A stretch of 64,000 bases of DNA from Halobacillus litoralis (lineage in GTDB: Bacteria > Bacillota > Bacilli > Bacillales > Halobacillaceae), in contig NZ_JAIVAJ010000001.1 of the NCBI RefSeq assembly GCF_020171725.1, positions 558,001 through 622,000 on the forward strand, written 5' to 3'. The notes beneath the pieces were generated by a model that was not told the DNA's origin, did no database searches, and worked only from the letters and a program-made list of their open reading frames with translations. Shown in pieces: positions 1 through 7,055 of the stretch. Numbering within the stretch: position 1 is the stretch's first letter; each line of letters opens with the position of its first letter. A program made the translations under genes and the position numbers.

Positions 1-123
1 ATGACTCAACATATCCAGGAAATAAAGGCATCCTTGCAGAAATACGCCAATCAATCAGATAATGTACGCTGGCTTCGCCCAAGCGAACTCCAGGACCGTA
101 AAGAGGAAAAAGCAAGCTCGTAA
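1..123 (+). CDS. Hypothetical protein, complete 40-aa ORF or tail of a longer gene
   Basis: The frame is open from the first base of the window and ends at TAA 121-123. It begins with ATG at base 1, but no upstream sequence is visible, so a ribosome binding site cannot be judged and this may be the C-terminus of a larger protein. The 40 residues include a polar, charged tail ending QDRKEEKASS. I do not recognise a family. The next gene on this strand is a YjcZ-type peptide 91 bases downstream. Confidence 0.4.
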   Translation: MTQHIQEIKASLQKYANQSDNVRWLRPSELQDRKEEKASS

Positions 124-214
124 CTTGAATTATTCATCCTTATAGTCATCCGCCCTTCCATCCCCCCACCTCTCCACATAGGTTGTTGTATAGATTATAA
201 AAGGTGGTGAGGTT

Positions 215-343
215 ATGAGCTGGTATGGTGGCTGCGGATACGGCGGTGGCTACGGTGGATACAACTACGGAGGAAGCACGTTTGTATTGATCGTCGTACT
301 GTTTATCCTTTTAATCATTGTCGGAGCATCTTTCTATTATTAA
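215..343 (+). CDS. YjcZ family small sporulation-associated membrane peptide
   Basis: A 42-aa ORF. Its N-terminus is rich in Gly and Tyr ([20 protein letters not shown]) and is followed by one hydrophobic segment, about residues 22-40. That layout is characteristic of the YjcZ / tiny-TM Bacillus family, whose members are linked to spores or the mother-cell membrane. A good Shine-Dalgarno (AAGGTGGTGAGG) precedes the ATG and a strong terminator follows. The function of the family is not defined. The ORF is very short, but composition, ribosome binding site and terminator together make it convincing. Confidence 0.8.
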   Translation: MSWYGGCGYGGGYGGYNYGGSTFVLIVVLFILLIIVGASFYY

Positions 344-392
344 TCAATAAAAATATGCGTTTCCTTTATACCCGTTAAAAAGGACGCACACA

Positions 393-424
393 AAAACCCA
401 GAGGGCGACTCCTCTGGGTTTTGT
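393..424 (+). terminator. Intrinsic terminator after the YjcZ-type gene
   Basis: Perfect stem AAACCCAGAGG / CCTCTGGGTTT with loop GCGACT, flanked by A and T runs, so it could work in both directions. It also serves the minus-strand gene ending at 446. Confidence 0.85.
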
Positions 425-445
425 TATGAAAATCCATAGCACCTT

Positions 446-625
446 TCAACTTTGAAGTGTCTGGGCCGAGACATTAATATAAATCTGCTCCAGTTCGGTC
501 AGGGTCATTTCTGTCGTCTTCTTCCCCAAACGATCTTCGGTGTAGCCCATAGCCTCGAGCTTGGTTACCAGACTGAAACGTCTATTCTCCACACCCTGCC
601 TCAAATGACCTTGATCGACATTCAT
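446..625 (-). CDS. FbpA-like (Fur-regulated basic protein A family) small protein
   Basis: A 59-aa ORF with Shine-Dalgarno GGGGGAGGG six bases before ATG. The pattern VENRRFSLVTKLEAMGY...LTLTELEQIYINV matches the layout of the short FbpA domain (N-R-R-x-L-x-x-K-L ... E-L-T-x-x-E-L-E-x-x-Y), which I recall from small Bacillus proteins. In B. subtilis, FbpA works with the Fur-controlled FsrA RNA in the iron-sparing response. This copy is not notably basic, and I see no clear Fur box upstream, so homology does not prove that role. It probably forms a unit with the 90-aa gene upstream. Confidence 0.55.
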   Translation of the reverse strand: MNVDQGHLRQGVENRRFSLVTKLEAMGYTEDRLGKKTTEMTLTELEQIYINVSAQTLQS

Positions 626-726
626 CCTATCCCTCCCCCTACTGATTCAACTGTATGCGGTACGTATTTGTTTATACATACCACAAAGGGAGGGTCATTA
701 ATCCGTTTATTATGTAAAAATAATAG

Positions 727-999
727 TTACACCTGCTCTGAATATACGGAGTCCCATTTAAAAATCAACAGACCATGCTGCTCCTGCAAGCGATATGGAC
801 CGCGAAATACAGCCGCTGAAAGACGATCATCCAACGCGTGTACACGAATCCGATGAATGATCTTATTTATATGATCCTGAACAAAACTATTGGTAAGATT
901 TTGATCTAACTCCACGACGATTGTGGAATCTTTACGCACAGAGTAAAAACCTTGTACATCAATCCGGTTGCTGTCTAATGACAACGCTCGAAACTGCAT
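727..999 (-). CDS. Hypothetical 90-aa protein
   Basis: Soluble 90-residue protein with no signal peptide or membrane segment. ATG is preceded by a strong ribosome binding site (AGGAGGATGTAGAT). The middle has alternating hydrophobic strands (STIVVELDQNL) and a basic stretch (INKIIHRIRVHALDDRL). I do not recognise the family. It lies 101 bases upstream of the FbpA-like gene in the same direction and could be cotranscribed with it. The opposing plus-strand frame over this region has no ribosome binding site and was discarded. Confidence 0.55.
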   Translation of the reverse strand: MQFRALSLDSNRIDVQGFYSVRKDSTIVVELDQNLTNSFVQDHINKIIHRIRVHALDDRLSAAVFRGPYRLQEQHGLLIFKWDSVYSEQV

Positions 1000-1145
1000 A
1001 TCTACATCCTCCTGCTCACCTAGAAAGGCCCTTTGAATTACAATATTCCGTCAACTTTATTTGTTATTTTGATATAATGAACAAAATAAACCTGTTCCCG
1101 CAAAAACCTTTCAGAACGACGCGATCCACATTGCGGGTCCTCTTG

Positions 1146-1182
1146 AAAAAAACGCCTGTCCTTTATATCGGATAGGCGTTTT
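1146..1182 (-). terminator. Terminator-like hairpin in the intergenic stretch 1000-1354
   Basis: AACGCCTGTCC pairs with GGATAGGCGTT with one wobble. The longer T run is on the minus strand. It lies between the tRNA and the 90-aa gene. Apart from this and the tRNA terminator I see no gene in 1000-1354. Confidence 0.6.
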
Positions 1183-1288
1183 TAGATTTAAGGTAAATCA
1201 AGGGATGATGTATGGAAAACAATCATTGATGTACTTCTCTGGAAACGTAAAGCTATTCTAGGAGAAAGTGAAGATGTCAACAAGTGCA

Positions 1289-1335
1289 TAAAAAAGAGAA
1301 ATGACGCGGCCTCTCCGTGGATGAGAAACCGCGCC
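1289..1335 (-). terminator. Terminator of the tRNA-Val transcript
   Basis: On the minus strand CGCGG and CCGCG close an inner TCTC/GAGA helix. A T-rich tract (TCTCTTTTTT) follows about 20 bases after the tRNA 3' end. Confidence 0.7.
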
Positions 1336-1354
1336 ATTCCGGCACTTTGTATGA

Positions 1355-1427
1355 TGATTCCGATTGGGCTCGAACCAACGACCTCCACCCTGTCAAGGTG
1401 GCGCTCTCCCAGCTGAGCTACGGAATC
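1355..1427 (-). tRNA. tRNA-Val (anticodon GAC)
   Basis: A full cloverleaf can be drawn on the minus strand. It has acceptor GATTCCG/CGGAATC with discriminator A, D-arm GCTC-AGCTGGGA-GAGC, anticodon stem CCACC/GGTGG with loop TTGACAG (anticodon GAC), a variable AGGTC, and T-arm with TTCGAGC loop. The 73-nt gene does not encode CCA, which must be added after transcription. It stands alone, not in an rRNA-linked cluster, with its own terminator downstream. Confidence 0.95.
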
Positions 1428-1568
1428 GTGTTGTTTTTTGTCGGCTTGTTTTGCTGACAAGTAATAATATACAATGTATTCAAAGCGAAGTCAATATGAT
1501 TCTCGGATTTTTATTTAAAAAATGTTGAACGGTTCAGAATGCGAGCTTCCATTTGATCTGTTCCACTT

Positions 1569-1612
1569 TTGGCACAATTCTATGATAAAATATAAATGGT
1601 ACGTTTAAACGT
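1569..1612 (+). promoter_or_regulatory. Predicted yjcH-yjcG-yjcF promoter with a 12-bp palindrome near +1
   Basis: -35 TTGGCA, 16-bp spacer, -10 TATAAA (1591-1596). A perfect 12-bp palindrome, ACGTTTAAACGT, occupies 1601-1612, where transcription should begin, so it is a possible operator. No regulator can be named. Confidence 0.5.
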
Positions 1613-1667
1613 GAAAAATCGGTGGGAAATTGAGATTAGAACTTCCCTCACGATCAGGAGGTGACGG

Positions 1668-2396
1668 ATGATGGGTAGAAAAGGTTCAATGAAGGAATAT
1701 ACGATAAACAGTGACTATTTAAACGAGGAAATGACGCTCAAAGTGTACACTCCCGAAAACTTCTCTCCATTATACAAGTATCACTTCTGCATCATGCAGG
1801 ATGGAAATGATTATTTCCAGATGGGGCGTGCAGCTACGTTAAGTGATCAACTGCACGGAGATGAGGAAATTGAGAACACCATTTTCATCGGAATCCACTA
1901 TAGAGATAAGTATGACAGGCAGGATAAGTATCATCCAAACGGTAAACAACAGGGGGATTATGTCAATTTCCTGATCCGTGAGGTGGTTCCTTTTCTAGAC
2001 GAAGAGCTTCCAGGGTACTGCACAGGAAGCGGTCGTACGCTTGTTGGGGATTCTCTCGCTGGTACGCTTGCATTGATGACATCGGTGAAATTTCCGAACA
2101 CGTTCGGCAATGTGATTATGCAGAGTCCTTATGTTGACGAACACGTATTGGAAGTCGTCGAGTCTGTAAACGATTTCTCACAGCTTACGGTTTACCATAC
2201 GATTGGTACCGAAGAATCTGATGTTGAAACGACCGACGGCGCACGAAAGAACTTCTTACAACCGAACCGTGATCTGCATGAATTCTTAACTGACCAGTCC
2301 CTTGGATACACCTACTATGAGCTGGAAGGTGATCATACATGGGGAACCTGGCAGAAGGATTTCAAACGGGCTTTACTTACGATTTTCGGCAAATAA
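1668..2396 (+). CDS. yjcH: YjcH-type alpha/beta hydrolase, esterase family
   Basis: A 242-aa cytoplasmic protein of the esterase-D-like fold. The nucleophile elbow is GDSLAG, with Ser129, and a likely catalytic His is His223 in GDHTWGTW near the C-terminus. Asp185 in EESDVE is a candidate acid. AGGAGG sits six bases before the ATG. It is first in a three-gene run with yjcG (27-base gap) and yjcF (5-base gap), the same trio as in B. subtilis. The substrate is unknown. Family assignment is strong and biological role is not established. Confidence 0.85.
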   Translation: MMGRKGSMKEYTINSDYLNEEMTLKVYTPENFSPLYKYHFCIMQDGNDYFQMGRAATLSDQLHGDEEIENTIFIGIHYRDKYDRQDKYHPNGKQQGDYVNFLIREVVPFLDEELPGYCTGSGRTLVGDSLAGTLALMTSVKFPNTFGNVIMQSPYVDEHVLEVVESVNDFSQLTVYHTIGTEESDVETTDGARKNFLQPNRDLHEFLTDQSLGYTYYELEGDHTWGTWQKDFKRALLTIFGK

Positions 2397-2423
2397 CACA
2401 TACATGAAGCAGGAGGGGTAACC

Positions 2424-2939
2424 ATGAACTATGGTATAGCTATTTTTCCATCAAAAAAAGTACAAGATGAAGCAAACTCTTATCGAAAACGGTATGATCC
2501 TCACTATGCGTTGATTCCACCACACATTACAATGAAAGAAGCGTTTGAAGCGGATGAGAATGAGATTGAGACGAAAATCATTCCTGAGCTAAGAAAGATT
2601 GCGAATGAAACCGCTCCTTTCTCTTTCGGTGTCTATAAGGTAAGCTCGTTCTCCCCTGTGACGAATACGATCTACTTGAAGGTCGAGCCGTCTGATGAGA
2701 TATTTGAGCTGAACGACAAGCTTCATTCCGAAACACTTCCCGGGGAGAAAGATTTTGCCTTCGTTCCTCACATTACGATTGCTCAGAAACTTTCGGATGA
2801 AGAGTTCTCTGACGTATTTGGCAGCCTAAGCATGCTGAAGTTTGATTTACAGGATGACGTCGACCGTTTCCAGCTGTTATATCAGCTTGAGAACGGAGCA
2901 TGGAGTGTTTATGAAACGTTCCGCTTAGGTGGAGAGTAA
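2424..2939 (+). CDS. yjcG: YjcG, 2H phosphoesterase / 2'-5' RNA ligase-like protein
   Basis: 171 aa with the two H-x-T/S-x signatures of the 2H phosphoesterase superfamily: HITM at residues 34-37 and HITI at 116-119. The two histidines would face each other in the bilobed LigT fold and act on 2',3'-cyclic or 2'-5' phosphodiester bonds. The length fits the YjcG group. The ATG has Shine-Dalgarno GGAGGGG. It is translated between yjcH and yjcF in one operon. The physiological substrate is unknown. Confidence 0.9.
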   Translation: MNYGIAIFPSKKVQDEANSYRKRYDPHYALIPPHITMKEAFEADENEIETKIIPELRKIANETAPFSFGVYKVSSFSPVTNTIYLKVEPSDEIFELNDKLHSETLPGEKDFAFVPHITIAQKLSDEEFSDVFGSLSMLKFDLQDDVDRFQLLYQLENGAWSVYETFRLGGE

Positions 2940-2944
2940 TCACA

Positions 2945-3373
2945 ATGAGAATCGAGAAGGTCAAAACAGAAGAACAAAAAAACGACGCGTTCTCCATCAG
3001 GCGTGTCGTTTTTGTTGACGAGCAGCAGGTTCCGGAAGAGCTGGAGTTGGATGAGCATGACGATTCTGCCGTTCACTTCGTAGGTTATGAAGATAATACC
3101 CCTGTCGCAGCTGGAAGAATGAGAGAATTCGACGGTTACGGCAAGCTCGAGCGGATCTGTGTGCTAAAGAATCACAGAGGAAAACAATACGGAAAACGAA
3201 TCATCCTTGGTATGGAAAGCTTCATTCTGGATCAAGGTTTGAACCAGGCGAAATTAAACGCCCAGACCCACGCCGAGGCGTTCTATCGATCACTGGGCTA
3301 TGAAACAATTTCTGATGAATTCATGGACGCCGGCATCCCACATGTCACGATGATTAAAAGTCTATCCCATTAA
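2945..3373 (+). CDS. yjcF: YjcF, GNAT family N-acetyltransferase
   Basis: 142 aa with the GNAT core. LERICVLKNHRGKQYGKRIILGME, around residues 70-92, contains the acetyl-CoA pyrophosphate loop R-G-K-x-Y-G-K. A later HAEAFYRSLGYE segment is the usual motif B region. It starts five bases after yjcG stops, so translation is probably coupled. The acceptor is unknown. A terminator follows, closing the yjcHGF operon. Confidence 0.88.
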   Translation: MRIEKVKTEEQKNDAFSIRRVVFVDEQQVPEELELDEHDDSAVHFVGYEDNTPVAAGRMREFDGYGKLERICVLKNHRGKQYGKRIILGMESFILDQGLNQAKLNAQTHAEAFYRSLGYETISDEFMDAGIPHVTMIKSLSH

Positions 3374-3405
3374 AAAACTTAGAGCCTCTGCTCTAAGTTT
3401 TTTTA
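3374..3405 (+). terminator. Terminator of yjcHGF
   Basis: Stem AAACTTAGAG / CTCTAAGTTT with loop CCTCTG, then a run of seven T. Confidence 0.9.
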
Positions 3406-3472
3406 TATGTTTAGATTTGTCCGCCCTTGCCCACAATGAACAGTAGACGAATTGCAAGGGTTGTGATCAATA

Positions 3473-4150
3473 GTGGAATACCTTCAAATAACGTTTGAAA
3501 CACTCTTCGGATTTCTCGCATTATTTATCCTTACGAAAGTATTAGGAAAAACCCAAATTACTCAAATTACAGCCTTTGACTTCATTTCCGCATTGGTCTT
3601 GGGGGAGCTTGTCGGAAATGCGCTTTACGATGATGAAATCGGCATCCCTAAAATTGCTTTTGCCATTTTGCTCTGGGGAGTTCTCATTTATACCACAGAA
3701 GTCATAACGGAAAAATTCAAAGGAACGAGGTCTCTTCTCGAAGGTCGACCTTCGTTGATTATCCGCAAAGGCCAAATTGACCGAGTAGCTTTAAAAAAGA
3801 GCAACCTTGATATCAATCAACTCCAACACCTTCTCAGGTCTAAAGACGTTTTTTCCATGCAGGAGGTGGAGTTTGCTGTTTTAGAAACCGATGGAACGAT
3901 ATCTGTACTGAAGTCCTTCCCCCAGCAAACATCTACAAAAGCAGACTTGGATATCCAGGAGCAGCCTGTCCCGCTCCCTATGGCGATCATAAGCGACGGC
4001 GAAGTGTTATGGGATAACCTTGAGGAAGCCAACCTGAATGAGGAGTGGCTTCAAAAGCAACTACAGGCCCAACACTTCAAGAGCCCGAAGGACGTGCTAT
4101 ATGCTGAATTTAAAGAAGGAAGTTCAGACCTATTCTGTATGGGCTTTTAA
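3473..4150 (+). CDS. DUF421 (YetF/YcaP-type) membrane protein
   Basis: 225 aa starting with GTG, with AAGGG upstream at somewhat long spacing. About three hydrophobic segments occupy the first 85 residues (ITFETLFGFLALFILTKVLGK; FDFISALVLGELVGNAL; IAFAILLWGVLIYTTEVI). A cytosolic domain follows with the family signatures EGRPSLIIRKGQID and LLRSKDVFSMQEVEFAVLETDG. Sister proteins in B. subtilis (YetF, YrbG, YdfR group) are linked to spores, but the function is unresolved. The last 21 bases overlap the convergent MBL gene. Confidence 0.85.
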   Translation: MEYLQITFETLFGFLALFILTKVLGKTQITQITAFDFISALVLGELVGNALYDDEIGIPKIAFAILLWGVLIYTTEVITEKFKGTRSLLEGRPSLIIRKGQIDRVALKKSNLDINQLQHLLRSKDVFSMQEVEFAVLETDGTISVLKSFPQQTSTKADLDIQEQPVPLPMAIISDGEVLWDNLEEANLNEEWLQKQLQAQHFKSPKDVLYAEFKEGSSDLFCMGF

Positions 4151-5029
4151 CATCCATCGATAATTCTGTACGAAAGAGTCAACCCGCTCTTCTTTGATCA
4201 ATCCGAGAAGGTACCCGGTCACTGCTGTTTTATACAACAAAAACTGCGGGAGATTGCCTGCCTGCACTTCAAAGGTTTCACACGCCCAGGCTACAAGCTG
4301 CTCGTGGGACATGCCTTCTCTGTGATTGGATATTTCGAAGTACATTTTTTCGAGCACATTTCGGTGGCATTTTATATTTTCTTGTATAGTGACAGAGGGG
4401 TCGATTTCAAAGGGGCCGTGTCCTGGAACGGCTCCTTCACACTCAATGGCTTGAAGTTTGTGCAGGCTATGTAATGCTTGAAGAGCGTCCGTCAAATAAG
4501 GGATTTTATGCTTTTTGAGCGTTTCAGTTCCGAAATAACTGTCGGCTGCATAAAGTACACCATCGATTTTGAGCGCTAACTGATGATAGCTGTGACCAGG
4601 CAGTTTGTATGTATCAAAGGTCAGCCCTCCAAATGAGTGCGTCCCTTCTGTAAGGACTTCATCTATTCTCATCGAAGGGCCCTGAAGGAATTTGTTTTGT
4701 AATTCCGGAAGGGGGTCGTTGCCGCCAAACAAGTACAAGGGCTCTAATGTTGGATTACGAAGAATGGACTCTTCGAACATTGGAGCAAATGTGTAAACCT
4801 CATGTTGCTGTTGAAGATAGGCAGCTCCGCCATAATGATCTGCATGTGCATGCGTAATAAAAAGGTGCGTCAAAGGAAGCTCATGTTTTTTGAGCTCTTT
4901 GAGCACCTTTTTTATGGAAGAACGATCAATACCGGCATCAATCAATATCCCTTCGTTACCGGACTTCACGTAACCAATATTCACTGAACCTTCATAGTAA
5001 TAACAACCGTTTTGAATATGCTTAAACAT
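4130..5029 (-). CDS. MBL-fold metallo-hydrolase
   Basis: 299 aa with the metallo-beta-lactamase signature H60-A-H-A-D-H65 after a typical ILIDAGID strand. Further metal ligands are expected at the LPGHSYHQ His, the AADSYFG Asp and the VPGHGPF His. The C-terminal 90 residues form a helical extension. The substrate cannot be deduced. It is last in a minus-strand run after yjcA and two small unknown genes, and its 3' end overlaps the 3' end of the convergent DUF421 gene by 21 bases. Confidence 0.85.
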   Translation of the reverse strand: MFKHIQNGCYYYEGSVNIGYVKSGNEGILIDAGIDRSSIKKVLKELKKHELPLTHLFITHAHADHYGGAAYLQQQHEVYTFAPMFEESILRNPTLEPLYLFGGNDPLPELQNKFLQGPSMRIDEVLTEGTHSFGGLTFDTYKLPGHSYHQLALKIDGVLYAADSYFGTETLKKHKIPYLTDALQALHSLHKLQAIECEGAVPGHGPFEIDPSVTIQENIKCHRNVLEKMYFEISNHREGMSHEQLVAWACETFEVQAGNLPQFLLYKTAVTGYLLGLIKEERVDSFVQNYRWMLKAHTE

Positions 5030-5051
5030 GGAAAGACTCCTTTAGCGCTTT

Positions 5052-5360
5052 TTATACTGTTTCGCTGAAGTTCTTCCCTTTTCCTGTTAGATCGGAATAA
5101 ATTTCTTCCTTCGCTCTTGTTTGTGACTCAGATAACGTATGTGTGACGTGGATGCTTGGAGGTGCGTACAATAGTCGTTTTCTCGCATCCTGATAATCCA
5201 ATCGATCCTGTTCACGTGGCTGTCCATGCTTTTCTTCGAGTTTGCTGTCGAGCGTCGCTTTGAATACCCGCTCCAACGTATAAGGAGATGGTTCAGATTT
5301 TACAGTTCGTTCGTGATAGTCTCTATACTGATAATGGTTGATCGGTGCAATATAACCCAT
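5052..5360 (-). CDS. Hypothetical 102-aa protein
   Basis: Soluble, Tyr- and charge-rich protein beginning MGYIAPINHYQYRDYHERT and ending DLTGKGKNFSETV. AGGAGGGATGACGTC precedes the ATG. I do not recognise a named family. Its position downstream of yjcA and a 70-aa ORF, within a region of spore coat genes, suggests a sporulation link, but that is inference from context only. Confidence 0.6.
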   Translation of the reverse strand: MGYIAPINHYQYRDYHERTVKSEPSPYTLERVFKATLDSKLEEKHGQPREQDRLDYQDARKRLLYAPPSIHVTHTLSESQTRAKEEIYSDLTGKGKNFSETV

Positions 5361-5427
5361 GACGTCATCCCTCCTATGCTATCTGTTTACCCAGAATGCT
5401 CATCGCCTATTCCTCCCGAATGTCTCA

Positions 5428-5640
5428 TCATTCAAAGAAGTCCTCCATCTTCCTCATCTGCTTCGTTAAGAATGTATCCATCTTGTTCATTCTCCCATTC
5501 ATACGCTTCTCCCACGCCTGCAAGTCCCTCTCCCATTGATTAAACTTTTTCTCCGGCTTCTTAATAATCCCTCCCCACTGTGTACTTTCCGACTGTATTT
5601 CTCCTAGAATCTCAAAAATCGACTTCTCTTTCTCACTCAA
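5428..5640 (-). CDS. Hypothetical 70-aa coiled-coil-like protein
   Basis: Starts at TTG overlapping the yjcA stop (ATTGA), with GGAG nine bases upstream, so translation is probably coupled. The sequence is strongly helical and charged, with heptad-like Trp/Met spacing (FNQWERDLQAWEKRMNGRM), suggesting a small coiled coil. I do not recognise the family. Tight coupling to yjcA suggests coexpression in the sporulating mother cell. Confidence 0.6.
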   Translation of the reverse strand: MSEKEKSIFEILGEIQSESTQWGGIIKKPEKKFNQWERDLQAWEKRMNGRMNKMDTFLTKQMRKMEDFFE

Positions 5641-5969
5641 TGTCGTTCACTCCAGTTGTACAAAATAGACTGCAGGCCAGCGACAGCCAGCAACAATACG
5701 AGAAACACGCCGTAAGGGACAAACGTATAGAAAACGATGATGAGTAAAGAAGACCAAACCCCTACACACCATTGGCACGTCAACCCTTCTCCAATAAACC
5801 CTGTCGGTTCGATCCATTCTTCCTTTTCACCATTTTCATTCTTTTCCACCCGAATGACTGTAAACGGCTTTCTCAGCCACTCCATAATCAGGTCATCGAC
5901 AATGAGACGCGTTAGTCGAAAGGCAGCAAGGCTCAAAATGAAAAGGTGAATCCAGTTTACTTCCAGCAT
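5637..5969 (-). CDS. yjcA: YjcA, DUF1360 family sporulation membrane protein
   Basis: 110 aa if started at ATG 5969, where AGGAGG sits six bases upstream. A longer frame reaches 5993 but would contain that Shine-Dalgarno inside the coding sequence. It has an N-terminal hydrophobic helix (WIHLFILSLAAFRLTRLIVDD), the conserved loop GLTCQWCVGVWSS with a C-x-x-C pair, and a long hydrophobic C-terminus. These are the hallmarks of DUF1360/YjcA. The B. subtilis gene is expressed during sporulation. Exact function is unknown. Confidence 0.85.
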   Translation of the reverse strand: MLEVNWIHLFILSLAAFRLTRLIVDDLIMEWLRKPFTVIRVEKNENGEKEEWIEPTGFIGEGLTCQWCVGVWSSLLIIVFYTFVPYGVFLVLLLAVAGLQSILYNWSERH

Positions 5970-5994
5970 CTTCATCCTCCTCTCAGAAATCATG

Positions 5995-6026
5995 AAAAAG
6001 CCACTACAGTAGATGTAGTGGCTTTT
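5995..6026 (-). terminator. Terminator after the charged coat-like gene
   Basis: AAAAGCCACTACA pairs perfectly with TGTAGTGGCTTTT, with T runs on both sides. It is placed after the minus-strand gene ending at 6035. Confidence 0.85.
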
Positions 6027-6034
6027 GTAAAAAA

Positions 6035-6250
6035 TTAGAACCAGAATCCTTTACGTCCTGAAGACTCATCGTCTGAACGCTCTTTAGAACTGCTTTCTTC
6101 ATTTTGCTGGCCTCTGCGACCGAAGAATGGATCAACACGCTCATCACGACGATGATCCTTGTGGTGACGATCGTTCACTGGCTCGATAAAGACATTCTCC
6201 GCTTCAATGACAAGGTCTTTCACACGAATGACCTTCTTTTTCTCAGACAT
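6035..6250 (-). CDS. Hypothetical charged protein, probably spore-associated
   Basis: 71 aa from ATG 6248-6250, which has AAGGAG nine bases upstream; a longer in-frame extension has no ribosome binding site. The N-terminal block EKKKVIRVKDLVIEAENVFIEP is followed by a His/Arg/Asp-rich segment and an FFGRRG motif, ending in a low-complexity Ser/Glu/Arg tail. The composition resembles coat morphogenesis accessory proteins. It lies next to, and divergent from, the CotY/CotZ gene, supporting a spore-coat role by context. I cannot name the family. Confidence 0.6.
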   Translation of the reverse strand: MSEKKKVIRVKDLVIEAENVFIEPVNDRHHKDHRRDERVDPFFGRRGQQNEESSSKERSDDESSGRKGFWF

Positions 6251-6440
6251 ACTATTCAGCTCCTTAAGGGAAGTCATTGATAATCTATGGAATTTGCCCT
6301 GCTGTGGTATGGTCAATCGCCCAAATCACAAGAATTTGATTCGGATTGTTTGAAAAGAGACGAATGCCCACACCTACGGGGGCGAGATTCATATTGTAGT
6401 AAAGACACTACGTCAATTCGTAAAGAGAGGGGAAATATAA

Positions 6441-6950
6441 ATGAGTTGTGGTAAGAATTTTGATACAGGATCATGCGTAATCGATATCCTGAAAGACATC
6501 GTTGATGCTCAGAACGACGTGCTTCATGAGTGTTCAACAAGCTGTGAACAGTCCATCGCGGACCTACTGGGGGACACTGGAGGGTCTAACTTCGACACCG
6601 TTCCAGTTATTCTTTATTGTAAAGACTGTAAACCATTCAAAGGATTCGGTTCTAAAAAGAGCGACTCCCGTTGCGACGTTAAAGGAAGCTTCTTCTTCCG
6701 CGTTAAGTCCGTTGACGACGACGGATGTGCTGTAGTAGAACTTCTATTTGCAGACGATCACCACCACGGAAGAGTTGGAGGAGCAGATGAATCATCTGAC
6801 GAATCATACGGTCATCATCACGGATCTTTTGACCCTAAATCTCCAGCTGATCAAGACTGTAGAAACCTTCGCACTTCAGGAATCTGCATCACTGTAGATT
6901 TGAACTGCTTCTGTCACGTGACATGCCTTCCAGCAACAGCTGCTCTTTAA
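6441..6950 (+). CDS. Spore coat protein of the CotY/CotZ family
   Basis: 169 aa, Cys-rich (about 14 Cys), starting MSCGKNFDTGSCVIDILKDIVDAQ and ending in LNCFCHVTCLP. That is the pattern of B. subtilis CotY (162 aa) and CotZ (148 aa), disulfide-crosslinked proteins of the insoluble coat and crust. A His-rich linker (DDHHHGRVGGADESSDESYGHHH) sits in the middle. AGAGAGGGG precedes the ATG. Only one CotY/CotZ copy is present here, and no CotV, CotW or CotX is seen nearby, unlike the five-gene B. subtilis cluster. Confidence 0.88.
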   Translation: MSCGKNFDTGSCVIDILKDIVDAQNDVLHECSTSCEQSIADLLGDTGGSNFDTVPVILYCKDCKPFKGFGSKKSDSRCDVKGSFFFRVKSVDDDGCAVVELLFADDHHHGRVGGADESSDESYGHHHGSFDPKSPADQDCRNLRTSGICITVDLNCFCHVTCLPATAAL

Positions 6951-6969
6951 TCCTTTATAAGACATGTAA

Positions 6970-7005
6970 GAGGAATCCTTCACGAGAGGGTTCCTCTTTT
7001 TTTTT
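6970..7005 (+). terminator. Terminator of the CotY/CotZ gene
   Basis: GAGGAATCC pairs with GGGTTCCTC (one wobble) and is followed by nine T. Confidence 0.85.
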
Positions 7006-7018
7006 GCAACAAAACAAC

Positions 7019-7045
7019 CGTGCCTAATGAAGGACACGGTTTTTT
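7019..7045 (-). terminator. Terminator of cotO
   Basis: AACCGTG / CACGGTT with a 12-nt loop directly downstream of the cotO stop on the minus strand. A T run on the plus strand may also help the opposing gene. Confidence 0.75.
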
Positions 7046-7055
7046 CAGTGTTTAC

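Noticed and set aside
452-856. 134-codon plus-strand frame
   Set aside because: It runs antisense to the FbpA-like gene and into the 90-aa gene, both of which have good ribosome binding sites; this frame has none.
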